Numbered from the stretch's first letter, positions 39,744 through 48,361 are shown. The stretch is 64,000 nucleotides of DNA from Rhodospirillales bacterium (GCA_027315365.1 DAHUYF010000055.1:1-64000); one strand, 5' to 3'. The notes: generated by a model not told the origin, from the sequence alone. Numbers and translations: made by a program.

Positions 39744-39788
39744 GGCGGATCTGCGGCTGAGGCCCGCGGCTGCGGGCAGGAATGCCGT

Positions 39789-39817
39789 TTTATATAGTTG
39801 CAACCGCCCGAGCACAA
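39789..39817 (-). promoter_or_regulatory. Promoter of the second pcm gene
   Basis: On the minus strand TTGTGC (39817-39812), 17-bp spacer, TATAAA (39794-39789), with about 39 nt to the ATG. Confidence 0.6.
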
Positions 39818-39866
39818 TCCTCGCCGCATGGGCGGCTGTCGCGAGGTACGGTGTTGCGTGGGCGGC

Positions 39867-39896
39867 TTGACCGCGCCGCGGCCCCCCGCATATACC
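39867..39896 (+). promoter_or_regulatory. Promoter of tRNA-Cys
   Basis: TTGACC (39867-39872), 18-bp spacer, TATACC (39891-39896), ending ten bases before the mature tRNA 5' end. Confidence 0.55.
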
Positions 39897-39906
39897 TGCG
39901 CACCCC

Positions 39907-39980
39907 GGCCGGATGGCAGAGTGGCTATGCAGAGGACTGCAAATCCTCGTACAGCGGTTCGATTCCGCTTCCGGCCTCCA
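39907..39980 (+). tRNA. tRNA-Cys (GCA)
   Basis: 74 nt including encoded CCA. Acceptor GGCCGGA pairs with TCCGGCC, discriminator T, anticodon arm GAGGA-CTGCAAA-TCCTC gives anticodon GCA, and the T arm is AGCGG-TTCGATT-CCGCT. All four arms fold. Nearest downstream gene is a 76-aa hypothetical protein. Confidence 0.96.
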
Positions 39981-40110
39981 TCTTCTGCGCGCCGCCAAGG
40001 GGTTGCCGGGCCGGCGCGAAAGCCGCCGGCGAGCCCCGCAGGGTAAGCGAACGAAAGATAAGGAGCCCTGGAGGGCCGCGCGCCGTTCATCGGGGCGGAG
40101 GCAGTCCGAC

Positions 40111-40341
40111 ATGAAGACGGTGGAAGAATATCTGCACCACGCGGCCGAATGCGATGCGCTGGCGCGCAAGGCGGTATCGCCGGAGCAGCGCGACATGATC
40201 GCCAACATGGCCGATACCTGGCGAATGCTCGCACGCCAGCGCAAAACGATCATCCTCGGAAGCTGGGGCCCGGAGGCGCCGCAAGCCGCATCAAACTGCG
40301 ACGCTGCGGCACTCGCCCGGGAAGACGACCGCGCCGGCTGA
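40111..40341 (+). CDS. Conserved small hypothetical protein
   Basis: 76-residue protein beginning MKTVEEYLHHAAECDALARK, then VSPEQRDMIANMADTWRMLARQRK. It is predicted all-helical, with no signal peptide. Short proteins with this start are frequent in alphaproteobacterial genomes and are often annotated hypothetical; no function is known. GGCGGAGG lies about 11 nt before the ATG. The C-terminal third is Ala-rich and unconserved in appearance. Confidence 0.7.
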   Translation: MKTVEEYLHHAAECDALARKAVSPEQRDMIANMADTWRMLARQRKTIILGSWGPEAPQAASNCDAAALAREDDRAG

Positions 40342-40481
40342 CCCACCGCCCAGGCCAGGCCGCACCCAAGCGCATCGTCGCCGATAGCGGCCATGCATGC
40401 CAAATCGGCCCGCTGGAGTAGCGCGGCGCCGGAGGCTCTGTTATAAGGCCGCTCCCTGCCCCATGGGCAGCAGGCCGCTGA

Positions 40482-40556
40482 TCCCGGGTAGCTCAGTGGT
40501 AGAGCAAGCGGCTGTTAACCGCTTGGCCGGGGGTTCGAATCCCTCCCCGGGAGCCA
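40482..40556 (+). tRNA. tRNA-Asn (GTT)
   Basis: 75 nt with encoded CCA. Acceptor TCCCGGG pairs with CCCGGGA, discriminator G, anticodon arm AGCGG-CTGTTAA-CCGCT gives GTT, T arm GGGGG/TTCGAAT. A TATAAG hexamer at 40442-40447 is a candidate -10 region. A perfect hairpin follows the gene. Confidence 0.96.
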
Positions 40557-40563
40557 ATGATGA

Positions 40564-40595
40564 CAAGGGGTTGAGCCGACGCGCTCAACCCCTTG
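40564..40595 (+). terminator. Hairpin terminator after tRNA-Asn
   Basis: Perfect 13-bp arms CAAGGGGTTGAGC (40564-40576) and GCTCAACCCCTTG (40583-40595) around a six-base loop, eight bases after the CCA end. The T tract is poor, so termination may need help. Confidence 0.65.
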
Positions 40596-40724
40596 GTCGT
40601 TGGCGGCGACAAGAGCCGGCAGCACGAACCCGTGCCGTTTTCTCCGCCCCGGCGTTCCCGGTGCGGAGGGCTCTTCGACGGCTCAGCTCGTCCCTCCTCG
40701 CTTGGCGGCAATCGAGGATCAGCG

Positions 40725-41090
40725 ATGGTGAAAATTCCGCCTCGTCCGGCGCTCGCATTGATGACGGCGCTGATGCTCGCCGGCTGCGCCCGGACTCAGC
40801 TCGCCGCGGATCTGCGAACGGCGCAGGCGCCGTGCCGGGATCGGGAGTTCAGAGACAAATCGGCGCTCGCCGCCTGCCTCGGCGAGCACGAGCGTCCGGT
40901 CTGGGCCAAGGACGATCCGGCTACGCTCGACATCTATGATGGCTTCGCGCGGGGGCGCGCGGCGCTGGCGCGGCACTATGACGACGGCGCGATCACCCGG
41001 CAGCAATACGATGCGCAGCTCGACCGGCTGGAATCCGACGCGCGCACGCAGCTCGCACAACGGCACAAGCAGGCTTCGACCAACCCCTGA
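40725..41090 (+). CDS. Small predicted lipoprotein
   Basis: 121 residues. MVKIPPRPALALMTALMLAG followed by Cys is a lipoprotein signal (lipobox LAGC). The mature part is charged and helical with two further cysteines (APCRDREFRDKSALAACLGEHERP), then DIYDGFARGRAALARHYDDGAITRQQYDAQLDRLE. The last block resembles a short SHOCT-like helix pair, but no family is assigned. ATG 40725 follows GAGGATC. It stands alone and converges on the 55-aa lipoprotein gene. Confidence 0.75.
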   Translation: MVKIPPRPALALMTALMLAGCARTQLAADLRTAQAPCRDREFRDKSALAACLGEHERPVWAKDDPATLDIYDGFARGRAALARHYDDGAITRQQYDAQLDRLESDARTQLAQRHKQASTNP

Positions 41091-41136
41091 GCTTGCGGCG
41101 GCACCGGATTACCGCGCTCAGCCCGCGGCCGGCGGC

Positions 41137-41304
41137 TCAGCAACGAAAGGCGCCGTCGCGCAGCACCGCCGAGCTGCCGTCGGGGCAAATGACGGTGGCG
41201 CCCCGTGGCACGATCACGGTCGTCGTCGCCGGCCGCGACGGGCAGCTGTAGGAACAGCCGGCGAGCGCGGCGGCGGACACGAGCATCAGCAGCCATTGGC
41301 GCAT
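41137..41304 (-). CDS. 55-residue lipoprotein
   Basis: A complete minus-strand gene too short for usual cut-offs. It begins MRQWLLMLVSAAALAGCSYS, a textbook lipoprotein signal, and continues with a Thr/Val stretch and ICPDGSSAVLRDGAFRC. Three cysteines follow the lipobox, two of them spaced to allow a disulfide in the C-terminal loop. No ribosome site of consensus strength is seen just upstream. The coding frame is supported by the signal sequence; the function is unknown. Confidence 0.65.
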   Translation of the reverse strand: MRQWLLMLVSAAALAGCSYSCPSRPATTTVIVPRGATVICPDGSSAVLRDGAFRC

Positions 41305-41415
41305 GGACACCCCGTTGCGAGAACGCTACGCCAGGTGGAACAAAGCGCGCCTCGGGAACGTTCCGCGCGGCCCGAAAGAAAGTCGCGGCGCGGGTCGCAC
41401 AAGGGCGGGTTCGGG

Positions 41416-42246
41416 CTACAGCACCGCGCCCGGCGTGCCCAGCGCGTCCTCGGTCAGCCCGCGCGTGATGATGTCATAGGCCTCATCGACCGAATCGGTG
41501 CGATGGAACAGGTCGACATCGCCGGGGCTGATCGTGCCGTGGCGGACCAGCGCGTCGAAATTCACCACCTCGTCCCAGAATTTGGCGCCGAACAGCACGA
41601 TCGGCATGCGCTTCTTCATCTTGCCGGTCTGCACCAGGGTGAGGATCTCGAACATCTCGTCGAGCGTGCCGAAGCCGCCGGGAAACAGCACCACCGCCTT
41701 GGCGAGATAGACGAACCAGAATTTGCGCATGAAAAAATAGTGGAAGTGCATGTGCAGTTCGCGGCTGACATAGGGATTGTCGAATTCGTCATTGGGGATC
41801 GAGATGGTCAGGCCGACATTGAGGCCCTTGGCCTCCGATGCGCCGCGATTGGCCGCCTCCATGATGCCGGGACCGCCGCCGGTGCAGATGACGAAGCGCC
41901 GCTCCTCGTGATCGAGCTTCTTCGACCAGAGCGTCAGGCGGTGGGCGAGTTCGCGGGCCGCTTCGTAGTAGATCGACAGCCCGAGGGCGCTGCGAGCCCT
42001 CTCGATGCCGCTGCCCGAGCGCTCGGCTTCGGCGAGCGCCGCCCGGGCCGCCTCCGCCGACGGCAGCCGCGCCGAACCCATGAAGACGATGGTGTCCTGC
42101 ACCCCGTAGCGCTTGAACCGCGACTGCGGCTCCAGATATTCCGCCATGATGCGCAGCGCCCGCGCCTCTTTGCTTTCGAGGAAGCGGCGGTCCTGATAGG
42201 CCTTGGGCTGGCGGTGGGATTGGCGGTCGGCGGTCGGATTGTCCAA
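41416..42246 (-). CDS. LOG family protein (TIGR00730-type)
   Basis: 276-residue Rossmann-fold protein. Family motifs are FVICTGGGPGIMEAANRGASEAKG and LFPGGFGTLDEMFEILTLVQTGK (PGGxGTxxE), as in LONELY GUY cytokinin-activating phosphoribohydrolases and bacterial PpnN-like nucleotide hydrolases. This longer type has an N-terminal helical extension (ALRIMAEYLEPQSRFKRYGVQDTIVFMGSAR). Likely cleaves nucleoside monophosphates; substrate not shown. It starts at TTG 42246, preceded by GAGGTGA. Confidence 0.9.
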   Translation of the reverse strand: MDNPTADRQSHRQPKAYQDRRFLESKEARALRIMAEYLEPQSRFKRYGVQDTIVFMGSARLPSAEAARAALAEAERSGSGIERARSALGLSIYYEAARELAHRLTLWSKKLDHEERRFVICTGGGPGIMEAANRGASEAKGLNVGLTISIPNDEFDNPYVSRELHMHFHYFFMRKFWFVYLAKAVVLFPGGFGTLDEMFEILTLVQTGKMKKRMPIVLFGAKFWDEVVNFDALVRHGTISPGDVDLFHRTDSVDEAYDIITRGLTEDALGTPGAVL

Positions 42247-42425
42247 AGGTCACCTCGGAAAAGACGGCGAAGTGTGATGCCGCCATGGTGAATAACTGCT
42301 GAACGCGGCCAAGAACGGCGCCGGCGACCGGAACGTTCACGCCCGGGTAATCCGGCATCAACCATTAGTTTACACAAATCTTCGTAGAATCCGCATCATA
42401 ACAAGGCTCTGTCAGAGGCTGTCGG

Positions 42426-43475
42426 GTGACGCAAAACGCGCGCAAGCCATCGCCGATGCTGGTCAAGATGCGGCTCGACGAGAATGCGGTGGCGGCGCTG
42501 CTCGAAAGGCATCGCCGCTATCTGCGCAATCAGAGCGGCGGGGCGCGGGCCATGCTCCGCCAATGCGACCTCAGCGGACTCGACCTCAGCGGCGGCGACT
42601 GGACCAATGCCGAGTTCATGGTCTGCAAGTTCGACGGCGCGCAGCTCGAGCGCGTCGTCTTCCGTCATGCCAATCTGTTCGGCGCGCGCTTCAACAACTG
42701 CAATCTCTCCGCCGCGGACTTCGAGAAGGCCGATCTGCGCGGCGCCAAATTCGAGATGGCCAACCTTACCGGCGCCCATCTCGGCGGTGCCGATCTGCGC
42801 GAAGGCATGGTGATCGACGCCGATGTGACGCTCGACGGCGATACCGGAAGCCGCTTCACCAACGCCATCCTGAAAGGCGCCAAGCTGCCCAACGCGCGGT
42901 GCAAATCGGTCGATTTCAGCGGCGCGCTGCTGGACGGCACCGACTTTTCCGACGCCGATCTGCGCAACGCCTCGTTCCACGGCGCCGAGCTCATCGCCCC
43001 CATCCTGCGCGGCGCGCAACTGGCCGAAGCCGATCTGCGCAGCGCGGTGCTTCAGGGCGATGTCGGACAGCGCCTGCAGAACAGCGGTGCCGCGCTGCCG
43101 CAGGCGCGGCTCAAGCTAGAGGCGATCGCCGAACGGCTCCGGCAGCATGAGATCTGGATCGCGAGCCAGGGCAAGGACGGTCGGCGCCTCAACCTTTCGG
43201 GCAGCAACCTGCAGGGCATCGACCTCTCGGGCCGGCTGCTGGCGGCGGCAAAGCTCGACCATACCATCCTGGTCGGCGCCAATCTCAGGAACACCAATCT
43301 CGCGGCCGCGGTCCTCACCGCCGCCAATCTCGGCGCCGCCAACCTCGCCCATGCCGATCTGCGCGGCGCCGATCTGCGCTATGCCAATCTGCGCACCGCG
43401 ATCCTCGATCATACGCGCCAGGGCTCGATGCCCGGCCTCGACATGCTCAAGACGCTGCTCGAAGCCGGCGAATAG
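42426..43475 (+). CDS. Pentapeptide repeat protein
   Basis: 349 residues, GTG start. Two blocks of A(D/N)LxX repeats form right-handed quadrilateral helices: about residues 40-220 (LSGLDLSGGDWTNAEFMVC, ANLTGAHLGGADL, SFHGAELIAPILRGAQLAEADL) and about 250-335 (GSNLQGIDLSGRLLAAAKLDH, ANLGAANLAHADLRGADL). A helical linker (RLKLEAIAERLRQHEIWIAS) separates them. Some pentapeptide proteins mimic DNA, but no topoisomerase-protection context exists here. Function unknown. Confidence 0.9.
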   Translation: MTQNARKPSPMLVKMRLDENAVAALLERHRRYLRNQSGGARAMLRQCDLSGLDLSGGDWTNAEFMVCKFDGAQLERVVFRHANLFGARFNNCNLSAADFEKADLRGAKFEMANLTGAHLGGADLREGMVIDADVTLDGDTGSRFTNAILKGAKLPNARCKSVDFSGALLDGTDFSDADLRNASFHGAELIAPILRGAQLAEADLRSAVLQGDVGQRLQNSGAALPQARLKLEAIAERLRQHEIWIASQGKDGRRLNLSGSNLQGIDLSGRLLAAAKLDHTILVGANLRNTNLAAAVLTAANLGAANLAHADLRGADLRYANLRTAILDHTRQGSMPGLDMLKTLLEAGE

Positions 43476-43565
43476 CGGCTCTCGCCCCCCGGCGGTCGGG
43501 CGGTGCGGCCAGGTCGGCGTCTTGACCCGCCCGGCCGGCGCAACCCCAACGCGAGCGGCGCCCTC

Positions 43566-44225
43566 TTATCGCCGGCGCGGAAACAGGCGCTTCACCCGGG
43601 CCGACAGGCCGTGGCGCAGCCGCTCGCGCCGCACCACGCCGTCGCTCTCGACCCAGTTGAGCTGGACGACGCGGCGCGGACCGCTCACCGGCGCATGCCC
43701 GTGCCAGGAATGCGGCGTGACGCGGAAGGCGAGCAGCGTACCGGCCGCCGGCGGTACCTCCGCGATGACGTCATCGAGATTGTCGGGCGAGCGCAGCAGC
43801 CGCAGCCTGCCGCCCGCGGCCTCCCAGGATTCGTTCATATAGACGAGGACGGTGATGAGCTTGGTGCGGGTGTCGGTATGGATCCGCCCGTCGCCCGCTC
43901 GGGCATGGCCGCGCACCGTGATCATGGTCGGGCGATCCGCAAGGTCGATGTCGAATTTGTCGGCGAAGGCGGCGCGCAGCGCCGGCCCCTCGAGTTCGGC
44001 GATGAATGCCGCGAAGGCGGGGCCATAGCGGAGATCGGCAAGCGGGAAGCTGCCGGGTTCGTCGATCTGCGGGTAATCGCGCGCCAGCGCGGCGCGCGCC
44101 GGGCCGGCGATGAATCCCGGCACCACCAGCCAGGGAAAGGGCTCCCGCGCCACGGGCGTGCGCGCCAGCGCCGCGAGGTCGAGAAAATGCGGGCTGTCCG
44201 CCGAAGTCGTCGCTGCCGCCGTCAC
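43566..44225 (-). CDS. 2OG-Fe(II) oxygenase
   Basis: 219-residue double-stranded beta-helix protein. HTDTRTKLITVLVYMNESWEAAGGRLRLLRS supplies the HxD iron ligands and WHGHAPVSGPRRVVQLNW the second His and 2OG-binding Arg. FPWLVVPGFIAGPARAALARDYPQ is the N-terminal block seen in prolyl-4-hydroxylase-like bacterial proteins. The GTG at 44225 is used because AAGGAG lies just upstream; a longer frame to 44270 has no site. Substrate unknown. Confidence 0.85.
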   Translation of the reverse strand: MTAAATTSADSPHFLDLAALARTPVAREPFPWLVVPGFIAGPARAALARDYPQIDEPGSFPLADLRYGPAFAAFIAELEGPALRAAFADKFDIDLADRPTMITVRGHARAGDGRIHTDTRTKLITVLVYMNESWEAAGGRLRLLRSPDNLDDVIAEVPPAAGTLLAFRVTPHSWHGHAPVSGPRRVVQLNWVESDGVVRRERLRHGLSARVKRLFPRRR

Positions 44226-44385
44226 GCCTTGCTCCTTAATTTCCTGCGGCCGACCTTGCCACAAAACCACGATCCGTTAAACCTTGACCAAGCCTTTGTC
44301 CGACAACGATCTACGAGCCATCGCTCGCCACGTTAACGTTAAATTGACCATAATGGTGGCGTGGTGAGGACGAACGGGGCATGGG

Positions 44386-44910
44386 ATGATGGGTGGCGAG
44401 CGAAGGGGGCGGAGCGCATGGGTCGCGCTGGCGTCTTGCGTGGCGCTGACGCTGGCGGCGTGCGAGCTGCCGCCGCCGGCGGCGCCCGGGCCGCCGGCGG
44501 CGACCGCGGTCACGCGCTTGCCGCCGCCGCCGCCGCGCAAGCCGTCGCCGCCGAGCCTGGCACGGCTGCCGCCGGCGACCGTGCCGGAGCCGGAACCTGC
44601 GCCGGCAGTCGAGACCGGCAGTTTCGAGCAGCTGGTCGGGCTCGACCAACCGCATGTCGCGGCGCTGCTCGGCGAACCCGAGACGCGCGCCGACGCGCCG
44701 CCGGCGAGCATCTGGCGCTACGCGGGGGCGACTTGCGACGTCGATATCTATTTCTATCTCGACCTCCAGAGCCAGACGATGCGGGCCTTACACTATGAAG
44801 TCAGGAGCCATGACCTATCCGACCAACCAGCCCAGCGATGCTACGACGTCCTCGCCCGCGAGCGGCGCGCCCGTACCGAGTCTGCCGCCGGTTCGGATCG
44901 TCCTCGTTGA
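44386..44910 (+). CDS. Proline-rich lipoprotein ahead of two-component genes
   Basis: 174 residues. A signal (WVALASCVALTLAAC) with lipobox LAAC is followed by a Pro-rich linker and a small domain SFEQLVGLDQPHVAALLGEPETRADAPPASIWRYAGATCDVDIYFYLD, reminiscent of SmpA/OmlA-like folds where LGxPxxxR is followed by WxY and a Cys-containing strand. The 3' 101 bases overlap the response regulator start. An envelope sensor or accessory role for the following two-component system is inferred from position. Confidence 0.75.
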   Translation: MMGGERRGRSAWVALASCVALTLAACELPPPAAPGPPAATAVTRLPPPPPRKPSPPSLARLPPATVPEPEPAPAVETGSFEQLVGLDQPHVAALLGEPETRADAPPASIWRYAGATCDVDIYFYLDLQSQTMRALHYEVRSHDLSDQPAQRCYDVLARERRARTESAAGSDRPR

Positions 44911-45619
44911 CGACGACGACTCCTTCCGCGAATCCCTCGGCCTCAATCTGGTCGACGAGGGTTTCGACGTGCAGACCTTCGCCGCCGGCGAGCCATCGCT
45001 CGACTATTTTGAGCAAGGCGGCGGCGCCGATGTCATTCTGCTCGACTGGCGCATGCCCGGCATGAACGGGCTCGAAGTGCTCCGCCGGCTGCGTCGCGCC
45101 GGCACGACGACGCCGGTGATCTTCCTCACCGCGCTCAGCGACGACATCTACGAAGAAGCGGCGCTCGCGGGCGGCGCGGTCGACTTCATCGACAAGTCGC
45201 GCCGGCTGTCGATCCTGCTGAAGCGCCTTCATCTCATCACCGAAGGCATGCGTCCGGCGCCCGAGCCGGCCAGCTTCGCCAAACGGCCGCCGGGCGACGT
45301 CACCACGCTCGGTCGGCTCGAGCTGCGTTTCGACATCAGTCGCGCCTCGTGGGGCAGCCAGACGCTCGACCTGACGCTCACCGAGTTCAAGATCGTGGCG
45401 TTGCTCGCCGCGCGGGTCGGCGAAGACGTGGGTTATCGCGAGATCTACGATCTCGTCCACGGCAAGGACTTCGTCGCCGGCTACGGCGCGGAGGGCTATC
45501 GCGCCAATGTGCGCACCTTCATCAAGCGCATCCGCAAGAAATTCCGCGACGTCGACCCCGACTTCGACCAGATCCACAATTATGCCGGATTCGGCTACCG
45601 CTGGATCGCCGGCTCCTAG
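44810..45619 (+). CDS. Two-component response regulator, OmpR/ChvI-like
   Basis: 269 residues with a 25-residue disordered N-terminus. The receiver has IVLVDDDDSF (acidic pocket), the phospho-Asp in VILLDWRMPGMNGLEVLRRL, Thr in IFLTALSDD and Lys in DFIDKSRRL. The C-terminal winged helix is LTLTEFKIVALLAARVGEDVGYREIYDLVHG...RANVRTFIKRIRKKFRDVD...YAGFGYRWIAG. The overall pattern resembles alphaproteobacterial ChvI-type regulators. AGGAG precedes ATG 44810, inside the lipoprotein gene. It overlaps the kinase start. Confidence 0.9.
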   Translation: MTYPTNQPSDATTSSPASGAPVPSLPPVRIVLVDDDDSFRESLGLNLVDEGFDVQTFAAGEPSLDYFEQGGGADVILLDWRMPGMNGLEVLRRLRRAGTTTPVIFLTALSDDIYEEAALAGGAVDFIDKSRRLSILLKRLHLITEGMRPAPEPASFAKRPPGDVTTLGRLELRFDISRASWGSQTLDLTLTEFKIVALLAARVGEDVGYREIYDLVHGKDFVAGYGAEGYRANVRTFIKRIRKKFRDVDPDFDQIHNYAGFGYRWIAGS

Positions 45620-47174
45620 CCGGCAGGAACTCACCCGCGTCGCGCCGCCGCCGGGCGCGACGCGGCCGCGCTTCTATCGCTCGCTGACGGCGAAGGCGGC
45701 GGTGTTGGCGATGATCTTCCTCGCCGTGCCGATCATCGTCTATGACCAGTTCCGCGCCGCCGACGAGACGGAGAAGGCGCTGCTGCTGCGCAGCGTGCGC
45801 GAGCATGGGCACGTCATCGCCGCGGCGCTGGCGCCGTTGCTGACCGCGAGCGAGCGGCCGGCGCTGCCGCAACTCGGCCGCGAGCTGGCGCGCTTCGCCG
45901 ACGATTTCACCAACGTAAAATTGCTGCTTGCGCCCGCCGGCACCGCGGGATTCTTCTACGTCGCGTCATGGCCGCCGGTCTCGGCGGCGCAACTCGACGC
46001 CGAGCGCGAGACCCTGCGCCGGCAGGGCGTGCTCGACCGCCTGTCCGAGAGCTGCGACGGTGAATTTCCGTTCGCGCTGCGCTACCGCATTCCGGGCGGC
46101 GCCGACGAGATCGTGACCTCGATGACGCCGCTGAAGGCCCCCTCCGGCTGCTGGATGGTGGTCACTTCCACCGCCGCCGGCGCGTTACCGGGATCCAATC
46201 TCGGGCGGCCCTATTGGGCCAGCTCGGAGGTGCGGATTGCCGCCGCGATCTATCTCGCCATGGTGCTGCTCACCATCACCACCTTCTGGAGCGTGAGGCG
46301 CGGGCTGCGGCGCTTCGCCGAGCGGGCGCGCAGCATCCGCGAGCGCCGCGCCGGCGGCGGTTCCTTCCGCGCGCAGAACGACATTCCCGAGCTGGCCGAT
46401 GTCGCCGAGGAGTTCGACCACATGGTCGAGGTGCTCGACGCCTCGGCGAGCGACATTCGCCGCGCCGCGGAAGACAACGCGCATGCCTTCAAGACGCCGA
46501 TCGCCGTCATCCGCCAATCGCTCGAGCCGCTGAAGCGCGCGATCGCCGCCGACAACCAGCGCGGCCTGCGCGCGGTGGGGCTGATCGAGACGTCGCTCGA
46601 CAAGCTCGACGGGCTGGTCGCCTCCTCCCGCCGCCTCGACGAGGCGACCGCCGACCTGATGGACATGCCGCGCAGCGACGTCGATCTGTCGAGCCTGCTC
46701 GGCCGGCTGCTGCAGGCCCATGCCGACGCGCTGATCGGGCGCAAGCTGTCGCTCAACGGCCATGTCGCGCCGCACGTTCTCATCCACGCCAATGAGGAGA
46801 TGGTCGAGACGGTGATCGAGAACCTGCTCGACAATGCCGTGTCCTTCTCGCCGGAGGGCGCAAGCGTCGGGGTCCGTCTCGAGGCACGCGACGGCTTCGC
46901 CGATCTCTACATCGGCGATAGCGGACCGGGGGTTGCCCCGGAGAACCTGTCGCGCATCTTCGACCGCTACTTCTCGCAGCGCATGCCGACGCGCGGCGAC
47001 GGTCTCGATACGCATTTCGGCATCGGGCTGTGGATCGCGCGGCGCAACGTCGAGGCGCTCGGCGGCACCATCCGCGCCGAGAACCTGCGGCCGAGCGGGC
47101 TGCTGATGCGCGTGCGTCTGCCGCTCTCGGAGGTGGCGCGCCTTGGCGGATCGCCAACCAGGCCGCGGGGCTGA
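45582..47174 (+). CDS. Sensor histidine kinase
   Basis: About 530 residues. TM1 (LTAKAAVLAMIFLAVPIIVY) and TM2 (VRIAAAIYLAMVLLTITTFWSV) bracket a periplasmic domain of about 160 residues. HAMP and dimer regions lead to the H-box EDNAHAFKTPIAVIRQSLEPLK, where HA replaces the usual HE. N box ENLLDNAVSFSP, F box GVAPENLSRIFDRYFS and G2 HFGIGLWIARRNVEALGG are intact. The start is uncertain: ATG 45582 is the last ATG before TM1 and overlaps the regulator by 38 nt. Confidence 0.88.
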   Translation: MPDSATAGSPAPSRQELTRVAPPPGATRPRFYRSLTAKAAVLAMIFLAVPIIVYDQFRAADETEKALLLRSVREHGHVIAAALAPLLTASERPALPQLGRELARFADDFTNVKLLLAPAGTAGFFYVASWPPVSAAQLDAERETLRRQGVLDRLSESCDGEFPFALRYRIPGGADEIVTSMTPLKAPSGCWMVVTSTAAGALPGSNLGRPYWASSEVRIAAAIYLAMVLLTITTFWSVRRGLRRFAERARSIRERRAGGGSFRAQNDIPELADVAEEFDHMVEVLDASASDIRRAAEDNAHAFKTPIAVIRQSLEPLKRAIAADNQRGLRAVGLIETSLDKLDGLVASSRRLDEATADLMDMPRSDVDLSSLLGRLLQAHADALIGRKLSLNGHVAPHVLIHANEEMVETVIENLLDNAVSFSPEGASVGVRLEARDGFADLYIGDSGPGVAPENLSRIFDRYFSQRMPTRGDGLDTHFGIGLWIARRNVEALGGTIRAENLRPSGLLMRVRLPLSEVARLGGSPTRPRG

Positions 47175-47253
47175 CATTATTTTGACCCTCTCGGGCATCC
47201 TCCATCGTGGGTACCCTTTCGCTCTCATCGAAACGCGACAAGGTTGTTCAGCG

Positions 47254-47652
47254 ATGGATCTGGCAAAGCTCGTGACGATGCTGCAAGGCGCCAAAGAGGG
47301 AAGCGAATACCTCGATTACGCCATCCAGCGCCTGTTCGGCACGGCGAAGCCCGTGCCGCTCTACACCCGCTCGATCGACGCGGCACTGCGGCTGCTGCCC
47401 GAGGGCTGGACGATCCATCGCCTGAGCCATCTCAGCGATTGCCGCGGCGGCTTCGGCGGCTGGATCGGCGAGGTCTACCGCGCCAGCGACGCGATGATCC
47501 CCTACCCCTCTTCCGCTCCGTCCGCCAGCGCGCCCCTGGCGCTGTGCGTCGCGGCGATGCGGGTTCGGCTCGCCGAGCGCCTGGCGCAGGACGAGGCCGG
47601 CGTGCCGGACGATACCGGCGACGACACCCCGCGCCAGCGCATCGGCGTCTGA
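47254..47652 (+). CDS. Hypothetical protein with phage ABA-sandwich-like domain
   Basis: 132 residues, soluble. After an N-terminal helix (MDLAKLVTMLQGAKEGSEYLDYAIQRLFG) comes PVPLYTRSIDAALRLLPEGWTIHRLSHLSD, GWIGEVYRASD and LALCVAAMRVRLAERLAQ. The sequence TxSIDAALxLxPEGW followed by a strand and a terminal helix is typical of short alphaproteobacterial and phage proteins of the ABA sandwich family. There are no phage genes around it. Function unknown. Confidence 0.65.
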   Translation: MDLAKLVTMLQGAKEGSEYLDYAIQRLFGTAKPVPLYTRSIDAALRLLPEGWTIHRLSHLSDCRGGFGGWIGEVYRASDAMIPYPSSAPSASAPLALCVAAMRVRLAERLAQDEAGVPDDTGDDTPRQRIGV

Positions 47653-47664
47653 CCCCGGGGCGGA

Positions 47665-47693
47665 TTGTCCGTCCCGTCGCTTCCTCCTAGACT
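47665..47693 (+). promoter_or_regulatory. Promoter of the Nudix gene
   Basis: TTGTCC (47665-47670), 17-bp spacer, TAGACT (47688-47693). The leader before ATG 47735 is about 35 nt. Confidence 0.5.
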
Positions 47694-47734
47694 GCGGCCG
47701 TGCTGTGCACGGCCGTAGCTTTTTGCGCGTCGCC

Positions 47735-48340
47735 ATGACCGAAGACGCGCCGGAGATCCTCGATCGCGAGGTTGCCTATCAAGGCTTCTTCCGTGTCGAC
47801 CGCTATCGGCTGCGCCATCGCCTTTATGACGGCGGCTGGAGCGCCGCCATCACCCGCGAGGTGCTGGAGCGCGGGCGCGCCGTCGGCCTGCTGCTGTATG
47901 ATCCCGCGCGCGACGCGGTGGTGCTGGTCGAGCAATTCCGCTTGCCCGCGCATCTCGCCGGCTTCCGCGCACGGCATCTCGAGATCGTCGCCGGCCTGGT
48001 CGATCATCACGGCGAGGACGACAGCGACGTGGCGCGGCGCGAGGCGCAGGAAGAGACCGGACTCGCCGTCGACGGCGAGTTGCTGCCGATCCACCGGCTT
48101 CTGACCAGTCCCGGCGGCTCGACCGAAACCGTCACGCTGTTCTGCGGCCGGGTCGACGCCAGCCGCGCCGGCGGCGTGCACGGGCTCGTCGACGAGCACG
48201 AGGACATCAAGGTGGTGGTGAAGCCCTATGCCGAGGTCGCCGCGCTGCTGCGCACCGGCGGCATCGAGAACGCGGTCACCCTGATCGCGCTCTACTGGCT
48301 CGCCGCCAACCGCGCCGACCTGCGCCGGCGCTGGCGGTAG
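47735..48340 (+). CDS. Nudix hydrolase, probable ADP-ribose pyrophosphatase
   Basis: 201 residues. The Nudix helix reads GLVDHHGEDDSDVARREAQEETGL, with the catalytic REAQEE intact but six rather than five residues between the first Gly and Glu. RAVGLLLYDPARDAVVLVEQFRLPAH before it and LLTSPGGSTETVTLFCGRVDAS after it are the NudF/TrgB-type substrate-binding blocks for ADP-ribose. ATG 47735 is preferred over an upstream GTG. Regulation is by its own promoter. Confidence 0.88.
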   Translation: MTEDAPEILDREVAYQGFFRVDRYRLRHRLYDGGWSAAITREVLERGRAVGLLLYDPARDAVVLVEQFRLPAHLAGFRARHLEIVAGLVDHHGEDDSDVARREAQEETGLAVDGELLPIHRLLTSPGGSTETVTLFCGRVDASRAGGVHGLVDEHEDIKVVVKPYAEVAALLRTGGIENAVTLIALYWLAANRADLRRRWR

Positions 48341-48361
48341 CGCGTCGGTGGCCGGCGCCGC

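Noticed and set aside
44333-44342. TTAACGTTAA palindrome as a CtrA site
   Set aside because: CtrA sites need TTAA-N7-TTAA; here the half sites are two bases apart.
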